Source of the DNA: Chitinophagales bacterium
Lineage (GTDB): Bacteria > Bacteroidota > Bacteroidia > Chitinophagales > JADIYW01
Length of the DNA: 64,000 nucleotides
Reading direction: 5' to 3'
Assembly (NCBI GenBank): GCA_023957235.1
Contig: JAMLHI010000005.1
Location: 62,001 to 126,000, forward strand
The translations under genes and the position numbers were made by a program. Numbering within the stretch: the stretch's first letter is position 1; each line of letters begins with the position of its first letter. The notes beneath the pieces are model-generated. The model had not been told where the DNA came from and did no database searches. It was given only the letters and a program-made list of their open reading frames with translations. Shown here piece by piece: positions 55,230 to 63,047 of this stretch.

Positions 55230-56720
55230 TTACAAGTATCTTAAAATAATTTCCCATAGAAAATGATAAGGTAAAACTTCAAAATCATTAAGAAAGTTTT
55301 TTTCTTTATTAGATTGAAGATCTTCGTATAGTTTATGGTTCTTTTCGAAAATTGCCTTTTTATTATATTTTAAACTTTTGATGCTTAATATCATTGTAGA
55401 AAAATCTTTATCCCGGATCAAAGCATTTTGTGACATTTGTTTAGAATATTTTTTCAACAATATACATTTCTCTTCAAAGGTGAATATATCTCCTGCTCTC
55501 AATTGTTCTATTAATTCTAAAAATCTGATGGCAAGAAAAAAACCTAATTTATCACTTACATAATAAGTAGTATCATTAATCAATTTGGCTACTTTGATTC
55601 TTTTATTCAACTTTAATTCTATCTCATCTTGCATCAACAGCCAATAGGATTTATAAATAGATATTCTCTGCTTGAAATGTTCAGGAGCCGATTTGAAAGA
55701 TTTATGCTTTATTATCTTATTTAAGAGTTCTTCAGCACTAGATACATCTAATTGAAACATTTTTAACTTAAGAAGAAACTCCATTGCTGTCAACCAATTC
55801 AGCCCTCCTTCTTTAAACAATAGGATATCTTTTGATAATTCTAAAAAACCTCGATTATAATCTCCAATTGACAAAAAAGTTTTTGCTTTATATAAGGCAG
55901 CTATTCCTTGCCAAACAGGCTGTTTAAAATTATCTTGAGTGCTCAATTGAATAATAGCCTGACAAGTATCTAAGGAATCCTCATATTTACCAAGATATTC
56001 GTTAATCAACAATTTTGAACGCAAGAAAAAATAGCTAGTATCATTATTACTAAATAAATGACTATAATGTTCTAATTGAGCCAAAAGCTGATCTAATTTC
56101 AGTTTATCAGAACTTGCCTTTCGTATCTCTTTAGACTCATGAACAATCAATTGTATTTGATAATAAACAAAAGTTGCACTCTGAATGATTTCTTCCTTAT
56201 TCAAAAAATCATCATAATTTGCTTTATATTTTTCAAACAATTTTATATTACCAAATACAGCAGAATGCTTGGCTAGTTCAAATGAATAAAACTTAGCAAT
56301 ATCATATAATTGATATTCGACTGCCACATGAAAGTTATTTTTTATCAAATCGACAGCACTTTTATTAGCACCAAGTCTCCTTAAAATTTGAACTGTCTGG
56401 ACAATTTTATTTTGTTCAATTATAACTCGTTGATGAGCTGAAAAATTACTTTTGTTCTGATCTATAAAAAATAAGGTATTATAAATTCTAGATTTGAATC
56501 TAGATTTTAAGCGTCGAAAATTTTGTTGGCTTTTGGGGTTGTCTTTTTGATATAAATATAATAATGCATCAGTATCCGAAAGAACTTCTTCTTTAAGAGA
56601 AGCAGAAAGCAGTTTGGACATCAAAGAAGTATCATCACTCAATATATTGAAATCTAATAATTCAATCTTATCGAGTCGCTTCCTACTTAAAATTTTAACA
56701 ATTTCGTTAATGCTTTCCAT
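55230..56720 (-). CDS. Helical-repeat (TPR-like) protein of unknown function
   Basis: The 496-residue protein is entirely alpha-helical by composition, with alternating aromatic and charged residues. Repeating pairs such as DSLDTCQAIIQLS and LYKAKTFLSIGDYNRG resemble TPR units. It has no signal peptide, no membrane segment and no recognised catalytic motif. A second gene of the same general kind starts at 63048: its N-terminus (DVLTPSEKAYISKYLL) and size suggest the same family. Bacteroidota genomes carry many such paralogs without known role. It lies divergently next to the small secreted peptide gene at 56938. Confidence 0.6.
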   Translation of the reverse strand: MESINEIVKILSRKRLDKIELLDFNILSDDTSLMSKLLSASLKEEVLSDTDALLYLYQKDNPKSQQNFRRLKSRFKSRIYNTLFFIDQNKSNFSAHQRVIIEQNKIVQTVQILRRLGANKSAVDLIKNNFHVAVEYQLYDIAKFYSFELAKHSAVFGNIKLFEKYKANYDDFLNKEEIIQSATFVYYQIQLIVHESKEIRKASSDKLKLDQLLAQLEHYSHLFSNNDTSYFFLRSKLLINEYLGKYEDSLDTCQAIIQLSTQDNFKQPVWQGIAALYKAKTFLSIGDYNRGFLELSKDILLFKEGGLNWLTAMEFLLKLKMFQLDVSSAEELLNKIIKHKSFKSAPEHFKQRISIYKSYWLLMQDEIELKLNKRIKVAKLINDTTYYVSDKLGFFLAIRFLELIEQLRAGDIFTFEEKCILLKKYSKQMSQNALIRDKDFSTMILSIKSLKYNKKAIFEKNHKLYEDLQSNKEKNFLNDFEVLPYHFLWEIILRYL

Positions 56721-56937
56721 GTCACAGATTGCTCAAAATTAAGAAAATAATAGCGAAATGACAACCTGAAAATTTAGGATATTAAAAACAAATAAGCAAT
56801 TAAAAAATAATAAATTACAGATTAAAAGAAATAAAAATTATAAATAAATATCAAATAATAGAACTATGTCACAAACAAATAGAAAAAAAAATTACACCTA
56901 TTAAATCCTATATTACCTTTAGGAAAACATTAAAGCC

Positions 56938-57078
56938 ATGACTCTTTCATTATTATTATCATTCCTATTAGGGCTATTTACAAATACTACAACCCCTATC
57001 AACCAAAATGATATTGTAAACCAGCAAGCACAGAATGCTAAAATCATTACTGATGATACTGGAACTATAAGACCCTAA
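56938..57078 (+). CDS. Small predicted secreted peptide (46 residues)
   Basis: An ATG at 56938 opens 46 codons. Residues 1-15 (MTLSLLLSFLLGLFT) are a strongly hydrophobic signal-like segment. The rest, NTTTPINQNDIVNQQAQNAK and IITDDTGTIRP, is polar. It is isolated between the divergent helical-repeat gene and a terminator 20 bases after its stop. A box TACCTTTA (56914-56921), one base off the consensus, lies 16 bases upstream. No homolog is known to me. The terminator right after the stop is the best sign that a short transcript ends here. Confidence 0.55.
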   Translation: MTLSLLLSFLLGLFTNTTTPINQNDIVNQQAQNAKIITDDTGTIRP

Positions 57079-57098
57079 TTTATTCTTTAAAATTAATA

Positions 57099-57127
57099 GA
57101 GCCTGCTTCCCTCGAGCAGGCTCTTTT
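57099..57127 (+). terminator. Strong terminator after the small peptide gene
   Basis: GAGCCTGCT and AGCAGGCTC form a perfect 9-base stem around a 7-base loop, followed by TTTT and then a GT-rich run. It is much more GC-rich than the surroundings. The 245 bases that follow, up to the next gene, are AT-rich and hold nothing recognised. Confidence 0.85.
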
Positions 57128-57372
57128 GTGTGTGTGTTGTTGTTGTAAGTATGAAGAATTTTTAAAGAGGGCATACTATTATGTGTTCTTTCTTAATTGT
57201 TAGCTTTATGATATTTCAAAGATATAGCTACATAATCCATTTTCCAAATAAAAATATGTACAATTGTGACATAGTTAATTAGAGTTTTAGTCATCATTTT
57301 TTATACTTAAAATGAAAAATCAGATTTAGCGAATTAATTTCATAGCTTTATAAAAAATATTCAGACTTATTT

Positions 57373-58335
57373 ATGTTGAATATAGTTGTAATAGATGGAT
57401 ACACTTTAAATCCTGGCGACCTCAATCTAACGGAACTCCAAAAACTTGGAAACCTAAGGGTTCACCCAAGAAGCTCAAATGAAGAATTAGTCGAACGTTT
57501 GAAAGATGCACATATTGCAATAGTCAACAAAGTCGTTTTTAACAAGCATCTCATTGACCAACTACCCCATTTAAAATATATTGCAGTCACTGCAACTGGA
57601 TATAATAACTTAGACATCAGCTACTTAAAGCAAAAAAATATTTTAGCTTCCAATGTAAAAGGCTACGGCACTTTTGCCGTTGCACAACATACGATATCTT
57701 TAATATTAGAATTAACCAATTATGTATCCAAACATCATCAAGATTGCATTAATAACAAATGGAATCAAACTCAAGATTTTTGTTTTTGGACATACCCCAT
57801 GAAAGAATTATATCAAAAAAAAATGGGTATTATCGGAATGGGAAATATAGGGAAACAAGTCGCTATTATTGCACAGGCTTTAGGAATGGAAATCTATTAT
57901 CATAGCTTAAAAGATAAGTCAATACCTGGGATGAAATATTTGCAAAATTCAGATGAAATTTTTAAAATTTGTGACATTATTAGTTTGCATTGTTCACTGA
58001 ATCATCAGACAGAACATCTCATCAATGAACAATCACTATCCTTGTTTCGCCCAGAAGCCATATTGATTAACACTTCTAGAGGGGGACTTATCGATGAAAA
58101 CGCATTAAAATATGCCCTGGATAAAAATATTATTTCAGGTGCTGGCTTAGATGTATTGACAACAGAGCCTCCCGTTGACAAGCATCACCCATTGATTCAC
58201 CATCCAAAATGTATCGTTACTCCGCATAATGCATGGTCATCAATAGAAACTCGACAAAGACTATTGGATATGGTAGTAGATAATATCAAATCTTATATAC
58301 AAGGAAATCCGAAAAATGTGATAGAAGCAAATTAA
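57373..58335 (+). CDS. D-2-hydroxyacid dehydrogenase (hydroxypyruvate/glycerate type)
   Basis: The 320-residue protein belongs to the NAD-dependent D-2-hydroxyacid dehydrogenases. The Rossmann motif is GMGNIGKQVAIIAQALGM (about 156-173). Catalytic Arg lies in INTSRGGLIDE, Glu in GLDVLTTEPP, and His in VTPHNAWSSIETR. It resembles glycerate/hydroxypyruvate dehydrogenases (HprA). The substrate is not certain. fmt starts 65 bases after its stop. Confidence 0.88.
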   Translation: MLNIVVIDGYTLNPGDLNLTELQKLGNLRVHPRSSNEELVERLKDAHIAIVNKVVFNKHLIDQLPHLKYIAVTATGYNNLDISYLKQKNILASNVKGYGTFAVAQHTISLILELTNYVSKHHQDCINNKWNQTQDFCFWTYPMKELYQKKMGIIGMGNIGKQVAIIAQALGMEIYYHSLKDKSIPGMKYLQNSDEIFKICDIISLHCSLNHQTEHLINEQSLSLFRPEAILINTSRGGLIDENALKYALDKNIISGAGLDVLTTEPPVDKHHPLIHHPKCIVTPHNAWSSIETRQRLLDMVVDNIKSYIQGNPKNVIEAN

Positions 58336-58400
58336 AGTTATTTCTTGCTTATTGCAAGGTAACATTGAGCAATGAAACTTCTTTTTGTAATTTTACATCC

Positions 58401-59318
58401 ATGTCTATAAAGTTAAAAATTGTTTTTATGGGTACTCCTGCTTTTGCAGTAGAAAGCCTTGATATTTTAGTGAAAAATGGATATGAAATTGCAGCTATAG
58501 TTACTAGTCCAGACAAACCATCGGGCAGGGGGCAAAAGATGAATATTTCTTCAGTCAAACAATATGCACTAGAACACCATTTACCCATCTTGCAGCCTAT
58601 CAAACTTAAGGATGAAAAATTTCTACAAGAATTAAAAGATATTAACGCCAATCTTTTCATAGTTGTTGCATTCCGTATGCTACCCGAAGTGGTATGGTCT
58701 ATGCCTGAATTGGGAACTTTTAATCTTCATGCTAGCTTATTGCCTCAATATAGAGGTGCGGCACCTATCAACTGGGCGATTATCAATGGAGAAACAAAAA
58801 CAGGTGTTACTACATTTTTTCTTCAACATGAGATAGATACAGGTGATATTTTACTAAATAAAACAATTGACATACTACCTGAAGATGATGCGGGATCACT
58901 TCATGACAAGCTGATGCATTTGGGAGCTGAACTCACTCTAAAAACTGTCAAAGCCATAGCCTCTAATCAGATAAAAGCAAACCCACAACCCAATGCACCA
59001 AGTATTCATGCTCCAAAAATCTTTAAAGAAGATGGCTTATTGAATTTTAATAATCCTACTATCCAAGTACACAATAAAATCAGAGGTTTATCTCCCTACC
59101 CTGGAGCATATATGTATCTCAATCAGAAAATATTAAAAATTTTTAAGTCTAAAATAGAAATAGATATTAATAACATTACAACAGGTACTATTGATACAGA
59201 CCAAAAATCTTATTTTAAAATACGTTGTCAAGATGGATGGCTTCATATCCTATCTCTTCAAATTGAAGGAAAAAAGAAAATGGATATTCAAGATTTCTTA
59301 AAAGGATATCGAGAATAA
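58401..59318 (+). CDS. fmt: Methionyl-tRNA formyltransferase
   Basis: Formylates initiator Met-tRNA with 10-formyl-tetrahydrofolate, the cofactor that FolD makes. The motif FNLHASLLPQYRGAAPINWA carries the catalytic His and nearby residues, and IVFMGTPAFAVESLDIL and TSPDKPSGRGQK are at the N-terminus. The C-terminal OB-like domain follows (IRGLSPYPGAYM). The frame is open from 58365, but MSIKLKIVFMGTP at 58401 fits relatives and gives 305 residues. The gene stands just before the MITE-like element and the restriction-modification island. Confidence 0.96.
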   Translation: MSIKLKIVFMGTPAFAVESLDILVKNGYEIAAIVTSPDKPSGRGQKMNISSVKQYALEHHLPILQPIKLKDEKFLQELKDINANLFIVVAFRMLPEVVWSMPELGTFNLHASLLPQYRGAAPINWAIINGETKTGVTTFFLQHEIDTGDILLNKTIDILPEDDAGSLHDKLMHLGAELTLKTVKAIASNQIKANPQPNAPSIHAPKIFKEDGLLNFNNPTIQVHNKIRGLSPYPGAYMYLNQKILKIFKSKIEIDINNITTGTIDTDQKSYFKIRCQDGWLHILSLQIEGKKKMDIQDFLKGYRE

Positions 59319-59333
59319 ATTCTCAAATACCAG

Positions 59334-59444
59334 AAGTCTGTGAAAAAAGTAGTGAACATCATTATTTTATTCGGACAAAAGTATTGGGGATAATTTTTAA
59401 ATATACAATTCTCAAACCATTCTTTTTACTTTTTTCACAGACTG
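59334..59444. mobile_element. MITE-like element with 17-bp inverted ends
   Basis: AGTCTGTGAAAAAAGTA (59335-59351) and its exact reverse complement (59427-59443) bound 75 AT-rich bases with no coding potential. A 4-base direct repeat CCAG flanks it (59330-59333 and 59445-59448), consistent with a target duplication. No transposase is near. It starts 15 bases after the fmt stop. An alternative is a long terminator stem, but a 75-base loop and no T-run argue against it. Confidence 0.55.
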
Positions 59445-59448
59445 CCAG

Positions 59449-59711
59449 TTTAGGTGTTGATGATGGATGGGATTTTAGTAATAAACTTGGCACGAAGAAC
59501 AAAAGTTAAACTTAGAACTTCCGTTGATACGAAGCCTTTCAGCTTGCCTATTGCCAATACGATACCGTATTGCACTTCCTTTCTATCGCGTTTCTATCGC
59601 GTTGTTGACTGTCCATTTTCTGTGTCTTTGCGCTTTAGCTTATTGACTCTTTTGCTAAACTTGGCTTGGGCATGTACGGTTTTGCAAAAGTGCCACCAAA
59701 AACGTTGGTTA
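59449..59711. other. GC-shifted non-coding segment downstream of the endonuclease gene
   Basis: This stretch is richer in GC than its surroundings. It holds a tandem duplication of the 11-mer TTTCTATCGCG (59580-59601) and, at 59649-59690, a hairpin of CTTTTGCTAAAC and GTTTTGCAAAAG, paired at 11 of 12 positions around an 18-base loop. Open frames here are short and match nothing I know. It is the likely left junction of the restriction-modification island. Confidence 0.5.
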
Positions 59712-60491
59712 TTATTTATTATATCTTGCAAAATATGCATCAATTTCTGGTCTTAGTTCTACACCAACAAGTTCAAAGATGTCCAACAATTGCAAATATG
59801 TTCCTTCGCCACCAAGAAAATCCCAAAATTCGTTTGCGACTTTCAATTCATTTTCCAAGTCTAACATTCCTGCCATTGTCCAACGTGAATATGGTTTTGG
59901 TTCGTAAGGATTGTAAGGAATTGCAATTAGCGTATTAATTTTTGCTTTCGGATTTTCAGCCAAAACGCAAGCCGTCCATTCTAACAATGTTCGCTTAAAT
60001 TCTTTGAAACCACCTTTGTTTGGTTTAGCTGTTTTGATGTCAAAAAAGTAAAGTTGATTATCGTGTCCTTTTAACCAAATATCAATTTTGGTTGGTTTCA
60101 CAGTTTTCATTGTTCCTGTTTGAGCAACTTTTCTTATCGCTTCAATTTCGTCCATTTTGTTGGGTTTTGAATGTGCTGCTGTCAAGTCGTCCATTATATC
60201 TTGGATTACTCTTTGTGCAGCTTCGCTGATTTGAGTTCCTGCTGTTGCTTGCGTTTTCGCTTCTTTGAAAGTTGTTGATGCTAACGCTAAAGCAACGGGT
60301 TCAAAAATACTTGTTCCGAAATTTGTGTTTAACGAATGAATAAATGAGAACAACGCCATTCTGTCCTTTCCCAAAAGTCTTGTGTGAAAAGGCATTGAAG
60401 CGGGTTCGGGTTTATAGTTTTGAAACTTGTTTCTTAAACTGTTTTTCAAAACTTCTTCTACTTGTTTTATTTGTTGGTTACTTAATGCCAT
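59712..60491 (-). CDS. TdeIII-like type II restriction endonuclease
   Basis: The 259-residue protein resembles the TdeIII/MjaII endonuclease family. I recall the family cutting GGNCC; this is from memory. A PD-(D/E)xK-like pattern is visible: Asp137 in TKIDIWLKG and Asp151-Ile-Lys153 in LYFFDIKTAKPNKGG. NTLIAIPYNPYEPKPYSRW and FWDFLGGEGTY are other conserved-looking segments. It is the last gene of the operon, nine bases after the 99-residue unknown. It should cleave foreign DNA lacking the partner methylation. The site specificity has to be tested. Confidence 0.8.
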   Translation of the reverse strand: MALSNQQIKQVEEVLKNSLRNKFQNYKPEPASMPFHTRLLGKDRMALFSFIHSLNTNFGTSIFEPVALALASTTFKEAKTQATAGTQISEAAQRVIQDIMDDLTAAHSKPNKMDEIEAIRKVAQTGTMKTVKPTKIDIWLKGHDNQLYFFDIKTAKPNKGGFKEFKRTLLEWTACVLAENPKAKINTLIAIPYNPYEPKPYSRWTMAGMLDLENELKVANEFWDFLGGEGTYLQLLDIFELVGVELRPEIDAYFARYNK

Positions 60492-60500
60492 TTTCTAATT

Positions 60501-60800
60501 TCATCTTTGTTCATAATGCTCTAAAACTGGCTGCTCCAGAATGAAGAAATCTAAATTATTCTCTTTTTCCTTAAATAAATCGAGTTGTCTTAAATCATAG
60601 ATTGCACGTTCCAACATTTCAAAAGTTACTTTGTCTTCTTCTGAATATTTAAAACTGAAAGCTGCAATTTGTTCAACAATTACATCTTTCGAATCCACGG
60701 TTTCCATTAGAGCAGCTTCTTTATTTGAATACAAATCAGAACTCCAAACTTCTACATTTCCTACATTAAAACTTACACGATAAGATTTTTCGATTACCAT
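60501..60800 (-). CDS. Unknown 99-residue protein inside the restriction-modification operon
   Basis: The protein (MVIEKSYRVSFNVGNVEVWS at the start; EEDKVTFEMLERAIYDLRQL in the middle) has no motif I recognise. It is neutral to acidic and probably alpha/beta. It begins one base after the methyltransferase stop and ends nine bases before the endonuclease start, so it is translated as part of the operon. It could be a specificity, stability or inhibitor subunit, or a leftover. It is not a shadow: both neighbours fit tightly around it. Confidence 0.7.
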   Translation of the reverse strand: MVIEKSYRVSFNVGNVEVWSSDLYSNKEAALMETVDSKDVIVEQIAAFSFKYSEEDKVTFEMLERAIYDLRQLDLFKEKENNLDFFILEQPVLEHYEQR

Positions 60801-60801
60801 A

Positions 60802-62379
60802 CTACTTTGTTTTTAGATGAAAAATTATCTCAGCATAAGCACCTTTATCTTTTTCAGTTCGGTTTAATACTGGTCGTTTATATTGATTAACTATTTGCAT
60901 TCCGACATTTTCTGCAATGGTGGGATACATATTGTATTTGTCGTTTGCTACCAGGAAAATATCATAATCGTCAACGAGATATTTTTTTGCATTATTCAAC
61001 ACATCACTAAGCCCTTGAATATAGCTTTGTTTCGCTTCTCGTCCTTGTCCCTTGAAAAGTGGACCGATTTCTAATTCGTCTTTTCTTTCGAAACCAAACA
61101 AATCATAAGCATATGCGTGTTGTTCGTGGTAGTCAATTAAACCAACATAAGGTGGCGATGAAAATATCCCTTTGATTTTTTGTTTCTCTACAAGTTTCGC
61201 AAAATCAGGATTGAGTTTTTTAAGCCCTTCTACAAGGTCAATATTTCTGCTATCACCTGTCAAGCAAGTGTGAAAAGTGTCTTTTCTTAGCTTGTCATAA
61301 TGGGCTAATCTTTTAATAGTGTCCTTTGAATATGTTTCCCACCATTTTAGAATAGAAAATAATGGCTTACACATTTTTCCATGTTTACCACAGTAATAAG
61401 TTGCCGTAATTGGTTCAAGCAATGTTGCTAAGTCTGCATGAGTGGTTGCTCTGCAACTTCTAATTGTGCGACTTAGAATAACGCTAATGATTTTTTTGGT
61501 GTCGGGATTTTTAATTTTTTGAATTTCATCAAACAGAAATTGAATTTCATCACGGATGTGTTGAGTATACCATTTGTCAAGGAATGAATCTTCTTTGTCT
61601 TGTCTTAATTTAATATTATACTCCTTTACGAGTTTATCAAATGTTGGCAAAAACTCTTTTTCCTTTTCTTCACCATAAGCCTTTTCGTCAATCTCTTTTC
61701 GTTTTACTTTGTATTTGTATTCGGGAACTGGAAAATACTTATTGTTGAAAACATACAACTCTTTTAAAAGTCTGTCTTCAAATTCAAGTGTTTTGTGATT
61801 AGCTAAAAATGATTTTAATACTTTAGAAATTCTGTCTATTTCAGTTTGAACATCAACAAGGTTGTATTTTGTAACCTTACAATTACCAATCATTGCATTA
61901 AATACAGAAACATCATTACCTACTGCATGAATTCCTAACTCACAAGCTTGAACCATTGTCGTTCCGCTTCCTGAAAATGGGTCGTAAACAATATCACCCG
62001 CCTTGAAATAAACTTCCTTCTTGAATTTGTCAGTGTGGTTATCAAGGAAATATTCAACTAATTGAGGAATAAACTTTCCTTTGTATGGATGAAGTCTGTG
62101 AACGTGTTTTGTAGTCTCAGCTTCCTTGTATTGTTCAAATGATAAAGCCCAATTCAAATCTTCACCAAGTTGTTCCTTCCATTCTTCTTGTCTCGATTTT
62201 TTTTGGTCTTTGTAATATTCAATCAATTCTTCCTTGATAACTTGAGTTGAACCATTGTCTCCAATTTTTTTTATCCTTCCGTATTGAATAAGATAGGAAA
62301 TGTTAGAAGTAGTAACATTTTTGTCCAAATACTCTGTCGCCCACAGGCTTGCTTCTTTTATTGATAGAAATTCTGCCAT
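60802..62379 (-). CDS. DNA methyltransferase of the restriction-modification operon
   Basis: The 525-residue protein has the SAM-binding motif DPFSGSGTT (133-141) and the catalytic motif SSPPY (407-411), which point to an amino methyltransferase (N4-cytosine or N6-adenine). About 265 residues separate them, with the likely target-recognition region between, so the motif order is SAM-binding first, catalytic later. Residues 1-60 look like a small helix-turn-helix DNA-binding domain (SIKEASLWATEYLDKN, TTSNISYLIQYGRIKKIG). It starts one base after the controller stop and lies one base before the next gene. Confidence 0.88.
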   Translation of the reverse strand: MAEFLSIKEASLWATEYLDKNVTTSNISYLIQYGRIKKIGDNGSTQVIKEELIEYYKDQKKSRQEEWKEQLGEDLNWALSFEQYKEAETTKHVHRLHPYKGKFIPQLVEYFLDNHTDKFKKEVYFKAGDIVYDPFSGSGTTMVQACELGIHAVGNDVSVFNAMIGNCKVTKYNLVDVQTEIDRISKVLKSFLANHKTLEFEDRLLKELYVFNNKYFPVPEYKYKVKRKEIDEKAYGEEKEKEFLPTFDKLVKEYNIKLRQDKEDSFLDKWYTQHIRDEIQFLFDEIQKIKNPDTKKIISVILSRTIRSCRATTHADLATLLEPITATYYCGKHGKMCKPLFSILKWWETYSKDTIKRLAHYDKLRKDTFHTCLTGDSRNIDLVEGLKKLNPDFAKLVEKQKIKGIFSSPPYVGLIDYHEQHAYAYDLFGFERKDELEIGPLFKGQGREAKQSYIQGLSDVLNNAKKYLVDDYDIFLVANDKYNMYPTIAENVGMQIVNQYKRPVLNRTEKDKGAYAEIIFHLKTK

Positions 62380-62380
62380 T

Positions 62381-62683
62381 TTATTTGTTTTTAGTTACTC
62401 CGTATTTAATTGTTTTTTCAGCAACTTTCAGTGCTTGAATTCCTAAGTCTTCGTCTTGAATTTCGTAAAGAATTTTCTCACTCAAATATTGAATAAGCAA
62501 TGATTCTTTGTCGAGTTCAAGTATGTCAGCCAACTTAGTAATTTGTTCTCTTGTGGCCTTTCTCTCTCCACGCTCAATTTTACTGAGTATAGCTGTATCT
62601 ATGTCTAGTTGAGCAGAAACGTGTCGCAATAGCAACCCTTTTTTCTCTCTTTTCTCTCTGATTATTTCTCCGGTCGTTTTCAA
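62381..62683 (-). CDS. XRE-type helix-turn-helix controller of the restriction-modification operon
   Basis: The protein has an XRE helix-turn-helix (GEIIREKREKKGLLLRHVSA, LDIDTAILSKIERGERKATR) with a short C-terminal tail. The frame is open to an ATG at 62767, but a -7 box (62713-62720) and a palindrome lie between, so that start would precede the promoter. TTG at 62681-62683 begins (M)KTTGEIIREK, as in related regulators, and gives 100 residues. Control proteins of this type time the methyltransferase and endonuclease. It is probably the first gene of the operon and autoregulated. Confidence 0.82.
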   Translation of the reverse strand: MKTTGEIIREKREKKGLLLRHVSAQLDIDTAILSKIERGERKATREQITKLADILELDKESLLIQYLSEKILYEIQDEDLGIQALKVAEKTIKYGVTKNK

Positions 62684-62698
62684 TTTGAAAATATTAAC

Positions 62699-62715
62699 TT
62701 GACAATAATTGTCAA
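62699..62715. promoter_or_regulatory. Palindromic operator for the controller
   Basis: TTGACAATAATTGTCAA is a perfect palindrome with one central base and 8-base arms. It lies 15 bases before the TTG start of the controller and overlaps its -7 box by three bases, so a bound dimer should block transcription start. This placement is typical of autoregulated control proteins. Binding is inferred, not shown. Confidence 0.65.
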
Positions 62716-62720
62716 ATATA
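62713..62720 (-). promoter_or_regulatory. -7 box of the restriction-modification operon
   Basis: On the minus strand this reads TATATTTG, a full match to TAnnTTTG. Transcription should start near 62706 with a leader of about 23 bases. A TTG at the usual -33 position was not seen, so activation or a weak promoter is possible. Confidence 0.55.
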
Positions 62721-63047
62721 AAAAGACTTTTTGATTTGGTCGCATTAAACTTTAAAGATTTTATCAACAGTCTGCAAACTTGTCAAGAAGTTGGGTGGTG
62801 GCCATTCGTCTGTCTGTTTTACCACTTTCGTATATTGACTGAACAGGCACAAGAGCATGGCCGGTAACTTATTGACATACCCAACTATACAAAAAGACGG
62901 ATACCATAAAAAGCAAACAAATAATCAGCTACTCTTTCTTCCAAAATAGCTATCAAAAGTTCAATTTTCAATGAGTTGCCTCAACTCTAACACATATATT
63001 TCCATTTTTATGAAATATATTTTGTATATTCAATTATATCTAAATTA
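62721..63047. other. Gap upstream of the controller with nested inverted repeats
   Basis: AGTTGGGT (62789-62796) pairs with ACCCAACT (62879-62886). Inside them GGCCAT (62800-62805) and ATGGCC (62857-62862) pair too. The span is more GC-rich than the flanks and ends where AT-rich native sequence resumes near 62930. It is probably the right junction of the island. No gene or known att site was recognised. Confidence 0.4.

Noticed and set aside
56974..57174. Frame of 66 codons on the minus strand across the small peptide gene
   Set aside because: It reads through the terminator stem and lacks a signal peptide or promoter; the plus-strand peptide fits better.
59454..59938. Two open frames (100 and 90 codons) on the plus strand beside the endonuclease gene
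   Set aside because: They cover the GC-shifted junction and the antisense of the endonuclease 3' end; no family resemblance.
62381..62767. Longer controller protein starting at ATG 62767
   Set aside because: That start lies upstream of the -7 box and operator, and the 28 extra residues do not look like the family's N-terminus.
62789..62886. Integron attC site suggested by GTTGGGT and ACCCAAC
   Set aside because: attC has RYYYAAC first and GTTRRRY last; here the order is reversed on both strands, and no integrase is near.
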